Shown: piece by piece, positions 54,001 to 61,469 of the stretch
How the letters are laid out: each line of letters opens with the position of its first letter
How positions within the stretch are numbered: the first letter of the stretch is position 1
The notes under the pieces: generated by a model
The model's input: the letters and a program-made list of their open reading frames with translations, nothing else
What the model was told of the DNA's origin: nothing
Database searches by the model: none
Program-made: the position numbers and the translations under genes
NCBI GenBank assembly: GCA_035561515.1
Contig: DATMXP010000053.1
Coordinates: 1-64,000, forward strand
Direction of reading: 5' to 3'
DNA: 64,000 nt
Source of the DNA: Terriglobales bacterium
Lineage (GTDB): Bacteria; Acidobacteriota; Terriglobia; Terriglobales; Acidobacteriaceae

Positions 54001-54142
54001 TTTCAGCAGCAACAATCGCTCGATTCGTCGGGTCCACCACGAGCCCACTGATGGTTCCATTCGGGGATTGGGCATGCAGCGGAAGAAACCACAGCACAGC
54101 GCAAGCAAGAACAATGAGAAGGCCAAGCAAGATGGGGCGCAC
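51062..54142 (-). CDS. TonB-dependent receptor, Oar-like (second)
   Basis: 1026 residues from GTG 54142, chosen because AGGAGA stands six bases before it and a signal peptide follows at once (LLGLLIVLACAVLWFLPLHA). The frame is open to 54214 without a ribosome site. Carboxypeptidase-regulatory domain (GTISGLVVDPTNRAIVAAEI), plug (LPLNGRSFNTLLQLTPGVVI, SISGQRTTANNFLVDGVSAN) and outer-membrane barrel, ending in LQLSLKLTF. Likely peptide receptor given the peptidase and sigma/anti-sigma neighbours. Confidence 0.93.
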   Translation of the reverse strand: MRPILLGLLIVLACAVLWFLPLHAQSPNGTISGLVVDPTNRAIVAAEIVIVNDATGVKYLSQTNAEGIYVVPNLSPGPYRVQVSKSGFKTLIKPDVVVQVQDALAINFTLPVGAAIESVTVEGGAPLMNTESAAVSTVIDKKFVESLPLNGRSFNTLLQLTPGVVIAPSVPGSPGQFSISGQRTTANNFLVDGVSANFGVSPTLALGQSGSGAGQAFSVLGGTSSLVSVEALQEFRVETSSFAPEFGKTPGGQVLLTTRSGTNDPHGGVYEYFRNDALDANDWFANALPGRPHAPERYNNFGGYFGGPLWKNHTFFFLSYEGARLRLPQTKIIKVPSLQARSDASPEVAPFLKAYPLPNGPSSGATGVFTGVFSNSAALNAGSIRLDHRWGSKWALFSRYSDAPSVGIQRQNSLSNLYTSEVNTRTLTVGVDVLLSPRMANSLRANYSSQTSNFVTSLDSFAGAVPLPASAILNNLSSADHEAAFITYDTAYYSIGPQARNLSRQLNFSDDLTLIMGSHRIKLGGDYRALFLNSKPYRGFVEVAAPTVQSLVNTNEASLYVASGNYSQLLTHSLSLYAQDMWRASANLAVTYGLRWELSPAPAARGETRLAAWENVFDAAKISIAPPGTSIWQTRYRNFAPRIGLAYNPTHDLVLRAGAGIFYDLGMGASAQLATSYPNIAPGFVANVALPLSDAGQYLPPITFSPPFTFDVLAFDPAMKLPRSYQWNAAVEKSLAGEQTVSMTYVGQVGKSLLRQQVMYQPNPDLRADFLLTYNGAWSKYDGLQLQYRRPMSSGLQVLLNYTFAHSRDNSSNDVVAGLANTTISAAGDSASSDFDVRHSFSGALTFDMPQIRGHRVLAAIAGGWSINAVVVARTGFPFNAALYSTSPDPRGYALSRPDLVSGQSPWIANSSAPGGKSLNPAAFSVPNTTRQGTEPRNDISGFGLKQVDLSVARKIRVTDRLSTQVRVDAFNIFNHPNFANPRAILDYGSAYLSSTQMLNQGLSGLNPLFQQGGPRSLQLSLKLTF

Positions 54143-54388
54143 GTTGATTCTCCTGTGCGCAACATATTTCGTTGCGCTGTTCGTAGTACGCAGGAAAGGA
54201 CGTGGTGGTACCACGTCGAGATTCTAGGCCGAAAAAACCATGAGAAAGGAAGCAGGGATTGCGATTCGCAGATTCCGGAAAAACGCGCGTATGGTGACTG
54301 GCGGCGGAGTACAGCCTGCGATCAGCGTGCCGCTAATCCTGTCGCATCCCAATCGGGTGATGAGAACTGCCGGTTCGCCGGAAAATGA

Positions 54389-55699
54389 TCAGGGATGGTT
54401 CGAATCCACCTTCAAGTAAGCGAAGAGGAGAGACTTGCCGCTGGGCCTATGGCTTCCGCCGTTCGGTTCGACGGTCACGAACACCGCATCGATTTGAGCC
54501 AGCGTTCGGGAGTCATCAAACTTCAATACCCAGCGTTTCTTGGTGGCACTGTCGACATAAAAGATACCGAGATTGAGGGCCTGCTTGTGGTCCGGCCCGC
54601 GCCGTCCCCAGGCCTGAAAGGTGCTGGCGGCCTTCAGGCTGGCTTGATCCAGATCGTAGGCGTAAAAGATCAGCGACTTGCCCTTGGTGTAGAACACCCG
54701 GCCGTAAGGCTTCTGCGTCTCGCCGGTGCGGGCGACATCGTAGACCTCGGTAATCAACAGATCGCGCGCCCCCATCAGCTCGCGAATATCACGGTCGTGC
54801 GCCAGCAACTCCTGCTGTTGTTCGAGGGCAGCATCGCGCTCATGTAACTGTTGCGTGAGGTAGTTGACTTTGGCTTCCAGTGCCTTTGCCTGTACGGCGT
54901 CCTGGGAGGACTGCTCTGCCAGTGAGTCGAGTTGGTTCTGCAGCGCCTGAGCATTCGTCTGCGCCGCTTCGACCTTCCGCGCCAACTCGTTGCGCTGGCG
55001 GATGAGATCCGGCTGGCCAGTGTTCCCGGCGCTGAAGTCCCGCTCCAGCCGCTGCTGCGCCAGCCTCATCACGCTCATGTCAGCCGACTGCCGCTCCAAT
55101 TGCCGGCGGAGCTCCGCGATCTGGCGGTCGCGTTCTTCGATCTGGGTGCGCGCAATTGCCCGCTCATGGCCGGCATCGCTCAACTGTTCTTCCAAGGCGA
55201 GGTTACGTTGCGGGCTGGGCGGTGGAGGTGTAAGGATGGCGGTACTCACTCCCCGACGAATGCCAACCTGATAGGCACAGATCCCGAGCGCCACGGAGAG
55301 CAGGATTGCAGCAGCATAAAGAGTCCACACCCGACTCCAGGTGGCGGCGCCCGCGAAAGGAAGCACGCGTGGAGTGTCAGTCGATCGCGCGGTTTCCCGT
55401 CGCTCTTTCTGAGCCGGCCGTGAAGCTTCGTCTTCGCGCGCGATGCGCGCAAAAAGCGCCGCTTCGGCCCGGTCCATCGACCAGCCGGGTCCCGGATCAA
55501 TATGCTCTGGAATCTCACGCGCGGCTATGGCAGGGAGCGCGTGGCCAACCACGGCTTCGTACTGCTGCATGGCCGCGCGACACGAAGAGCAGGCCGCGAG
55601 ATGCTCCCGCAGCTTCTGCTGTTCCTCGCCGGTTAGCTGGCCTGTGGTTGCAACGGCACAGAGCTCGAGGAACTCGTCATGGGGTTCGATGTGCGACAA
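54389..55699 (-). CDS. Membrane anti-sigma factor with coiled coil
   Basis: 436 residues. TTG 55699 is used as start (GGAG upstream, no ATG available). The N-terminal zinc-binding anti-sigma domain shows HLAACSSCRAAMQQYE with upstream His. A transmembrane helix follows (about 126-146, LYAAAILLSVALGICAYQVG), then a long coiled coil (about 170-300). The last 120 residues (GRVFYTKGKSLIFYAYDLDQ, FQAWGRRGP, FVTVEPNGGSHRPSGKSLLF) have the RskA C-terminal pattern. It would hold the ECF sigma encoded 51 bases upstream inactive at the membrane. Confidence 0.88.
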   Translation of the reverse strand: MSHIEPHDEFLELCAVATTGQLTGEEQQKLREHLAACSSCRAAMQQYEAVVGHALPAIAAREIPEHIDPGPGWSMDRAEAALFARIAREDEASRPAQKERRETARSTDTPRVLPFAGAATWSRVWTLYAAAILLSVALGICAYQVGIRRGVSTAILTPPPPSPQRNLALEEQLSDAGHERAIARTQIEERDRQIAELRRQLERQSADMSVMRLAQQRLERDFSAGNTGQPDLIRQRNELARKVEAAQTNAQALQNQLDSLAEQSSQDAVQAKALEAKVNYLTQQLHERDAALEQQQELLAHDRDIRELMGARDLLITEVYDVARTGETQKPYGRVFYTKGKSLIFYAYDLDQASLKAASTFQAWGRRGPDHKQALNLGIFYVDSATKKRWVLKFDDSRTLAQIDAVFVTVEPNGGSHRPSGKSLLFAYLKVDSNHP

Positions 55700-55750
55700 C
55701 GCCCCGGCTCCTGGGACCCACGTAGGTTGTAATCATACTGCTCAATCGCC

Positions 55751-56476
55751 CTAAGGCTTACTGCCAAAAATCTGCTTTCTCAGCTTTTCCAGCCCCCGGA
55801 AGTAGTGGTGCTTGACGTTTCCCCGCGTCTGGTTCAGTTTCGCCGCAATTTCCTCGAAGTTGTACCCCTCGAAGAAATAAAGCCGTAGCGTTTGTCGCTG
55901 GCCCTCAGAAAGTGCAGCAAACAGCTTCTCCAGGGCGCCGTTTCCCAATACCTCGTCGATCGAATTCCCCCCTCGTCCGGCGCTTGCGCCTGGTCCGGCC
56001 AGCTCGTGGGCCACGTCTTCCAGATCGACTTGCTTATAGAAGTGGCGGGAAGCAAGATAACGGCGGCGGGATATGGCACAGTGGCAGGTCCGCTGCAGGA
56101 TCCAGAACTGCACCGGGCTCCGCGAACGGTCGAAACTCCCGCACTTACGGTGCACCCAGAGGAAGACTTCCTGCACCATATCGTCGGCTTCTGCCGCGTC
56201 ACCGAGAATGCGGTACGCCACTCCCCGAACCATGCGAGCGTAGCGCCGAAAGAGCAGGGATAGGGCTTCTTTGTCTCCTGCGGTGATGCGAGCCAGCAGA
56301 ATTTCGGAGGACGGTTCAGCCGTGGCCTCAGAGAGAGTCGGCGGAAAGAAAATCGTTGAGGAACCAGTGCTCGCAGCGGGGTCGCAGGGATCATCAACGC
56401 CGGCGGTTGCCGGTAGTGGACGCTCTTCCGCAGGGGAGATCAGGGAAGGGAGGCGAATCGGGAACGGAACGTCCAT
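55751..56476 (-). CDS. ECF RNA polymerase sigma factor
   Basis: 241 residues. An N-terminal extension of about 55 residues, rich in Pro and Ser, precedes region 2 (LLARITAGDKEALSLLFRRY, GDAAEADDMVQEVFLWVHRK) and region 4 (LSEGQRQTLRLYFFEGYNFE, EIAAKLNQTRGNVKHHYFRG). It heads a minus-strand series sigma, anti-sigma, TonB receptor, S9 peptidase. The gap between anti-sigma and receptor (246 bases) could hold a promoter for this sigma. Confidence 0.93.
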   Translation of the reverse strand: MDVPFPIRLPSLISPAEERPLPATAGVDDPCDPAASTGSSTIFFPPTLSEATAEPSSEILLARITAGDKEALSLLFRRYARMVRGVAYRILGDAAEADDMVQEVFLWVHRKCGSFDRSRSPVQFWILQRTCHCAISRRRYLASRHFYKQVDLEDVAHELAGPGASAGRGGNSIDEVLGNGALEKLFAALSEGQRQTLRLYFFEGYNFEEIAAKLNQTRGNVKHHYFRGLEKLRKQIFGSKP

Positions 56477-56800
56477 AAGGCCCGCGACGGACTGATCCCC
56501 GGGGATAAACCGTCTTCCACCTCCTTCTGCTAAGCTCTTGCAACCCCTTGAGTCGCTGGACTTTATCCGCAGCAGTCACCGCGACTCGCACACTGCGATG
56601 CACATTAAGTCTTTGTTTTCAATGACTTACACCAAATCTCGCCCTGAGAGCGGACTCAGTCTTACCTTATTACCGCAATCCTCGCTACGCCCTTTGTCTC
56701 ATTCGTGCTTTTTGTACGGCATCGTTACCGGATGAGTTCACAGAACTGAATGTCTGGCATGCCAGACACAACGGCAAAATAGTACGCCCAAGATGAGAGC
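56477..56800. other. Divergent intergenic region upstream of ECF sigma and XRE genes
   Basis: No gene. Its last 50 bases contain the palindrome at 56751-56768 and a possible -10 (AAATAG) before the XRE gene. Confidence 0.5.
56751..56768. promoter_or_regulatory. Perfect 18-bp palindrome, putative XRE operator
   Basis: TGTCTGGCATGCCAGACA, identical on both strands, 32 bases before the start of a 74-residue XRE gene. Size and position fit an autoregulatory operator such as the C-box of restriction-modification controller proteins. Confidence 0.65.
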
Positions 56801-57025
56801 ATGTCCAGCGGCAATCACGCTCTTCTGGTGCAGTTGGGGAAGCGCATCCGAGCACGCAGACGCCAAAAGCGTTGGACGCAAACTGATATGGCAGTTGCGC
56901 TAGATATAAATCGGGGACACATCTCAGATATTGAATTAGGCAAACGCGAAGTGGGGCTAATTACACTCCAAGTGATCGCCCGCGGCCTGAACACCACGAT
57001 GGAGAATCTTCTAAGAGGTCTCTAG
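56801..57025 (+). CDS. Small XRE-family regulator (controller-protein-like)
   Basis: 74 residues, almost entirely one helix-turn-helix: KRIRARRRQKRWTQTDMAVA, LDINRGHISDIELGKREVGL, ITLQVIARGLNTTMENLLRG. The size and plan are those of restriction-modification controller (C) proteins and prophage repressors. It lies behind an 18-bp palindrome and before a decayed gene and a type I restriction operon on the opposite strand. Confidence 0.9.
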   Translation: MSSGNHALLVQLGKRIRARRRQKRWTQTDMAVALDINRGHISDIELGKREVGLITLQVIARGLNTTMENLLRGL

Positions 57026-57031
57026 AGTTAA

Positions 57032-57362
57032 CTCACTTCGGGAGAGACCAGCAATGAGCACCTTCGGCACCAGGGGGCGGAGGTTCACTACCCTCCGGAA
57101 TTACTGCAACTACTGAAAGACACCATTCCGCTTCTTTGCCGCTCCAAGCAGGAAGTCATGCTGTTCTTTTCGGGGCGCCGGGGTTCCGGACGGACTCGTC
57201 GCCGATATCCAGAAGACCGTAGGCACGAACCCCGAATCGATTTCGAAGTTCGCCCTCGCCTCATTCCTGAATTGTGTGGGCCGAGACCTTGGCGCTGCGC
57301 AGTCTGGCAAACAGGAACGGTCCGAATATTTGTGGCGAAGCGTTCCCCCTCTTGGAAGCTAA
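57032..57362 (+). pseudogene. Frameshifted gene relic downstream of the XRE gene
   Basis: Frame one reads VHYPPELLQLLKDTIPLLCR then SKQEVMLFF up to the T run at 57167-57170. Frame two continues GAGVPDGLVADIQKTVGTNP then ESISKFALASFLNCVGRDLG and stops at 57360. One extra T in the run explains the shift. There is no start codon after the upstream stop at 57029. The pattern resembles the N-terminus of proteins I remember as restriction-endonuclease-associated in defence loci, from memory only. Confidence 0.55.
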
Positions 57363-57473
57363 TCTCACATTCTTATCTGAAAGCTCGAACGCCTCGGAAA
57401 CCCAAACGCGACGTATGATCCCTGGCCCGTTTGGTGCATGAATTTTTGTGCGCCAAAACACCGGTACGCAGGA

Positions 57474-58318
57474 CTAGTTGACATCGCTGACCAGTTTGGT
57501 AACCCACCCAATTCCTGATTTCAGAAGACAAGCTCTAGCCGTACCGGCTAGCTCTGCCTCCGCTGCCGCCAGGCCACGCAGCTCCTCCAGAATACCTTTT
57601 AGCCTGGCCTTGAGGGTTACACTAGTCTTGATGTCCTGCTCGGACATGATGTCCTGCGCGCTCGCGATAAGCCGTCGACATCGGTTCCAGACTTGTTTCC
57701 TCTCGTCAACAAGAGCGTCTGAATCCAAGTGGAGCAAATGCACCGTTACTTTCACCCTCTCTGCGGGCCACGCTCCGATGCCACCTTCGGGAACCGGGAG
57801 TCCGGTTTCATCGAAGGAGATGAGATCCACATCATCTTGGTCCGTAGGGTCTAACAGGTATGGGTGCTCGTCGGCGCAATCACAGTCCGGACCTGTCGCG
57901 GGGTGAGTGCCTGGCCGAAGCGGGAAAAAGTCGGCTTTTCCGCGTGTAACACCGCATGCATCTTGATTAGGACGATTGCAGATATTGCCGGAGCAGCGAT
58001 AGTTCGTCCACTCAAAAGCTAGCCACCAGTATCCTGTTCTTTCTGCACGATCGAGAGCGAGTGCTCGTCCTTTTGGACGAAAATGATCCACATCCCAGAA
58101 GGAGCACAGTTCTTTTGCTTCCGAATACCAGCATTTTCCATGCGATAGCGACAAGAGAAATTTTTGCAGCTTTTTTGTCGCCATAGGCTGCTGTGCTTCT
58201 TGATCAACGCTGTTCGGGACGCATCGTCCTTGGCGGCCAAGAGTTTCTTCGTGGTCTTTTTGGCCTTGGTTAGCCACTTTTGAGGAGGAGTCTTCCCGTC
58301 GATTTCAATGAGAATCAA
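57474..58318 (-). pseudogene. HNH endonuclease (Septu PtuB/TIGR02646-like), split by a -1 shift in A6
   Basis: ATG 58318 overlaps the ATPase stop (ATGA) and starts a good N-terminus: MILIEIDGKTPPQKWLTKAK, KTTKKLLAAKDDAS, IKKHSSLWRQK. At a run of six A (plus-strand T run 58171-58176) the frame moves by -1 into KKLQKFLLSLSHGKCWYSEA with the HNH-type core DVDHFRPKGR, GYWWLAFEWTNYRCSGNICN. The shifted product would be 281 residues; unshifted translation ends at 58019 (99 residues). A P-site Lys-tRNA on AAA could slip back one base with full pairing, so programmed or transcriptional slippage is possible, as are mutation and sequencing error. The C-terminal Cys-rich part (PDCDCADEHPYLLDPTDQDD) fits the family. 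Confidence 0.8.
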
Positions 58319-59865
58319 TGAGACTCCTTGGCGAGAATCTCATCCAGGACCTCTTCAGCAATCTTATTCTGTGTCTGAAGATCTTCACTAGTGAGTTGCC
58401 GTTTCTTGGAAACCGTGCGCCTGCTATACGCACGAACGAATTTGTCATAAAGCGGATCGCGAATCGTGCGAGAGATACCAAGTTCTGCGAGCTCATCTGA
58501 AAGCTGCCGAAGTTCCTTGTCCTCTTTTTTGGTCCGATGCTTCTTCGCGAAAAGCTCTCTTCGCCGATCAAATTTTTCTTGAGTATGAACGTCCAGCGTA
58601 GATGCAAGTCCGAAGAGCTCGCTTCGAAGAAGGCCGTCTATCCCCATCCCGCGGGGATCTTCCTCAGGAGGCCGAGCTGACACGGCCCCAGCCTTCGTCT
58701 CAAACATTTGCACCTGAGAGCGCGGCAAACCACCTATGAGCAGAGGGTCGTGGGTCGCAATTATCAAGTGACTGGTTTGTTGGGAACCAACGACATCCTC
58801 CAAAATGTCCAAATACTCATATTTCCAGGCTGGATTCAGGTGGGTATCCGGTTCGTCCATCAAGAAGAGTGACTCCTCGTCATACGTAAAACTCAACAAG
58901 CCCCTGACAGCAAGAAGTTGTTGCTCTCCTTCACTCAATTCTCGAAACGTAATACTACCGTCGACATTCTCCTTGCGGACCCGAATGCGCACCTCGTGGA
59001 TGAGTTCCGATATGTATGTACTTTCAAGATTCTTGAAGAAGTCCAGATTGTTTCCGTATTGTTTTGCAAGCTTCTGGAGAGACGCAACATTTGGCAGAAA
59101 CAGATACTGATGTTCCTCTTCCTGAGACTGGCCTCGATAACTTTGGGCCACACGGACTTTTCTGCTAGTGGGAGCAAGACAGCCATCGAACAATGCGTCT
59201 AGAAACCTACTCACTACGCCACGGGCTCCCCAAAACAGTGGATTTCCATCAGGGCGTGATTCTCTGTTCCTTGCCCAATAAGGTTCCCGGAGCACAAACA
59301 GAATTGAATCTAGGCCCGCAATCCCGAACTTTTGTTTAAGGAAATCAGTTGACGTCTTGCTGGGAAACGAAAAATAGGCAAGTAGAACAAATTGGCTGTG
59401 TATGGGGCGGGCATAAAAGAGTGGCCGAAGGGGTTGTGATTCTCCGTCTAACAGAGCTTTGTAGAATAGGTTTTGGTGCTGATCAAAATGTTTCTCAAGG
59501 CGGTTGGCAGGTCCGGAATAGTAGGCGAATACATAGTTGGGCAACAACTCTCTTTTTCGATCCAGGAATCGGCGGAAGGGCAGAGGTTCCCCATCTAAAG
59601 TGACTCGCACTCGATCTTTCGGCCGCTTCGGGTCCGCCGAGATGAGAACCCTTCTCTTGCGACACAAGTACTGGATCTCATAGGCAAACGACGGCATTTC
59701 TTCAAGATCCAAGTCGCGGAAAATTAGAACCAAGGCCTCTAACAAGTTGGACTTGCCTGAACCGTTGCGACCGATCAGAACGGTGGTCAGCTGGCTCTCG
59801 TCAAAGTCGACGTGGAATTCCCTGAGGTTCTTGAAATCTCGAATTGTGACCCAATCGATTCTCAC
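58315..59865 (-). CDS. AAA/ABC-type ATPase (Septu PtuA/restriction-associated)
   Basis: 516 residues. Walker A GRNGSGKSNLLEA (residues 32-39), ABC-like signature LSEGEQQLLAV, Walker B LFLMDEPDTHLNP and the switch His in LIIATHDPLLIGG. The middle (about 60-290) is a helical insertion as in PtuA, OLD or RecF-like ATPases, and no TOPRIM domain is visible. It lies between hsdS and an HNH nuclease gene with four-base overlaps on both sides. In Septu, PtuA oligomerises and controls the PtuB nuclease in response to phage; the same pairing is seen here, but inside a type I operon. Confidence 0.88.
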   Translation of the reverse strand: MRIDWVTIRDFKNLREFHVDFDESQLTTVLIGRNGSGKSNLLEALVLIFRDLDLEEMPSFAYEIQYLCRKRRVLISADPKRPKDRVRVTLDGEPLPFRRFLDRKRELLPNYVFAYYSGPANRLEKHFDQHQNLFYKALLDGESQPLRPLFYARPIHSQFVLLAYFSFPSKTSTDFLKQKFGIAGLDSILFVLREPYWARNRESRPDGNPLFWGARGVVSRFLDALFDGCLAPTSRKVRVAQSYRGQSQEEEHQYLFLPNVASLQKLAKQYGNNLDFFKNLESTYISELIHEVRIRVRKENVDGSITFRELSEGEQQLLAVRGLLSFTYDEESLFLMDEPDTHLNPAWKYEYLDILEDVVGSQQTSHLIIATHDPLLIGGLPRSQVQMFETKAGAVSARPPEEDPRGMGIDGLLRSELFGLASTLDVHTQEKFDRRRELFAKKHRTKKEDKELRQLSDELAELGISRTIRDPLYDKFVRAYSRRTVSKKRQLTSEDLQTQNKIAEEVLDEILAKESH

Positions 59866-61469
59866 GACACGGGTTCCAGATAGCGATCGGTCCGGCTCTC
59901 CTTCTTTTCTCTGACCAAGCCTTGGTCAACTTCGAGTTTCAGCTGTGCGTAGAATTGATCAATGTCTTCAATTCCAGAAAAATCCCACAAGTCATTTGGG
60001 CTCAATGGATGTCCAGCCGTGACGAGAGTTTCGCGTAAATATGCTGTTGAAAGAGGCCCTTTTTGCATCGTCTTGTCCGATTGTCGTTTCTTCATTGTTG
60101 GCACGCTCCTAGCACCCTCGCGCAACTTAACCACCGACTTCTTCTCTTGACGGACACGCTCCAAGAGGTCGAGTGCGCTCTCGAAGGTTCTACCCTCTTG
60201 CTCGGTTCGTTCTGATTCAGGTACGACCAACTCTCCCCGAAAAGCTTTCGCGAGAGTGCTCTGTATTATCGATCCGACGAGAGTTGTGGCTCGGTTGAGC
60301 CGAGCTTCCAGGCGGTCATAAGTCCCGAGGAGCTGACGTAGTCGGCGGACTATTTCTCCTTGCAGTTCGAGGGACGGGAGAGGCACTTCCCAACCCTTGA
60401 TGATTCCTAAGTTGAGGTTTGGCTGATTCCCGCCAAACGACTCCCTGCGAAGCTTCTGATATTGACTCAACAGGAAAAGAAACACGTATTCGCGCGTGTC
60501 TTCGTGTATTCGCTCATTAATGAGTGCGGCGCAAGCTTGATTGGTGGCGGCAGGGATTTTCAGGCGGGCGATTTGACCTCGTGTTTTGCCCTCACCATAC
60601 ATCGCAACGAGGATTGTCTCCGCGGGGAACACCTTGGCGTTGCTGTCGCGAAGGGCAGTTTCAGTAATGTGCTCCTCGGTCTCGAAGATGTTTCCATTCT
60701 GGACCTCTCCTGTTTTGACCCAGGGAATCCTTCCCCCAGTGAAATAGCGAGGCTGCTTGCGGCTAGGAGTACCGCCGGTTCGAACTTCAAACAATGAATC
60801 GATACGTTGTGATCGCCAGCTCAACGATCCTGCTTCGTGCTGCGTAAGGCGACCAGAAAACGCTGCCTCCAAAACCGTCTGACGAAATCGCGCCAATGCT
60901 GTCGGAACCTTCGCCAGCCTATCACTGCATTTGCGAGCCCTTTCGAGCAGTACCTTAAGAGTTGAAACGATGCGGCGCTGTTCCAGCGCCGGGGCAACTC
61001 GAATCTTCAACTGCTTGATGTCTTTCTGGAAAAGGTGGGGAGTTGCAGAACCAGTGATCCGTTCGCGAGCAATTTTCTGAAACTGAGGTCCCTTAAGGTA
61101 ATAAAACAGGTATTCGCTGAACAGAAGGTCATCATTCGGGCGAACTACAAGAATCGATGAGTTAACCGTCGCGTCCCCGGGCAGATCAGCAACATACCCT
61201 AGCTTTCCAATTCCAGCGCCGTCTTTCACTAGCAGAATGTCGCCTTGCTTTAAATGAATCTCAGGGCTCTCATCATACCTGGCCTGCGATATGTGATTGA
61301 CCTCAGAAAAATCCACATAGTCTCCCCAATTCAAATTCGGAACAGAAAGCAGAATCGGGCCAGACGACTTGTATTCTTGAGCCTTCAACCCACGCCAACC
61401 GATGCGGCCTGCGATATAGACATGGTCACCAAGATCAATCTCAATCCACCCGTTAGGCAAGCTATTCAT
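59862..61469 (-). CDS. hsdS: Type I restriction-modification specificity subunit
   Basis: 535 residues, longer than a usual HsdS. Two target-recognition domains: the first begins at the N-terminus (WIEIDLGDHVYIAGRIGWRG), the second near residue 225 (QRIDSLFEVRTGGTPSRKQP, RIPWVKTGEVQNGNIFETEE). They are joined by helical spacers (LEQRRIVSTLKVLLERARKC, LELQGEIVRRLRQLLGTYDR). An extra C-terminal part of about 110 residues includes a basic linker and a winged-helix-like end (STAYLRETLVTAGHPLSPND, FYAQLKLEVDQGLVREKK). It sets the DNA site for HsdM and HsdR. It overlaps hsdM and the ATPase gene by four bases each. Confidence 0.93.
   Translation of the reverse strand: MNSLPNGWIEIDLGDHVYIAGRIGWRGLKAQEYKSSGPILLSVPNLNWGDYVDFSEVNHISQARYDESPEIHLKQGDILLVKDGAGIGKLGYVADLPGDATVNSSILVVRPNDDLLFSEYLFYYLKGPQFQKIARERITGSATPHLFQKDIKQLKIRVAPALEQRRIVSTLKVLLERARKCSDRLAKVPTALARFRQTVLEAAFSGRLTQHEAGSLSWRSQRIDSLFEVRTGGTPSRKQPRYFTGGRIPWVKTGEVQNGNIFETEEHITETALRDSNAKVFPAETILVAMYGEGKTRGQIARLKIPAATNQACAALINERIHEDTREYVFLFLLSQYQKLRRESFGGNQPNLNLGIIKGWEVPLPSLELQGEIVRRLRQLLGTYDRLEARLNRATTLVGSIIQSTLAKAFRGELVVPESERTEQEGRTFESALDLLERVRQEKKSVVKLREGARSVPTMKKRQSDKTMQKGPLSTAYLRETLVTAGHPLSPNDLWDFSGIEDIDQFYAQLKLEVDQGLVREKKESRTDRYLEPVS

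Noticed and set aside
57158..57418. 86-codon plus-strand frame (MLFFSGRRGSGRTRRR)
   Set aside because: It is the out-of-frame continuation of the relic after the T run; the protein-like sequence continues in the neighbouring frame.
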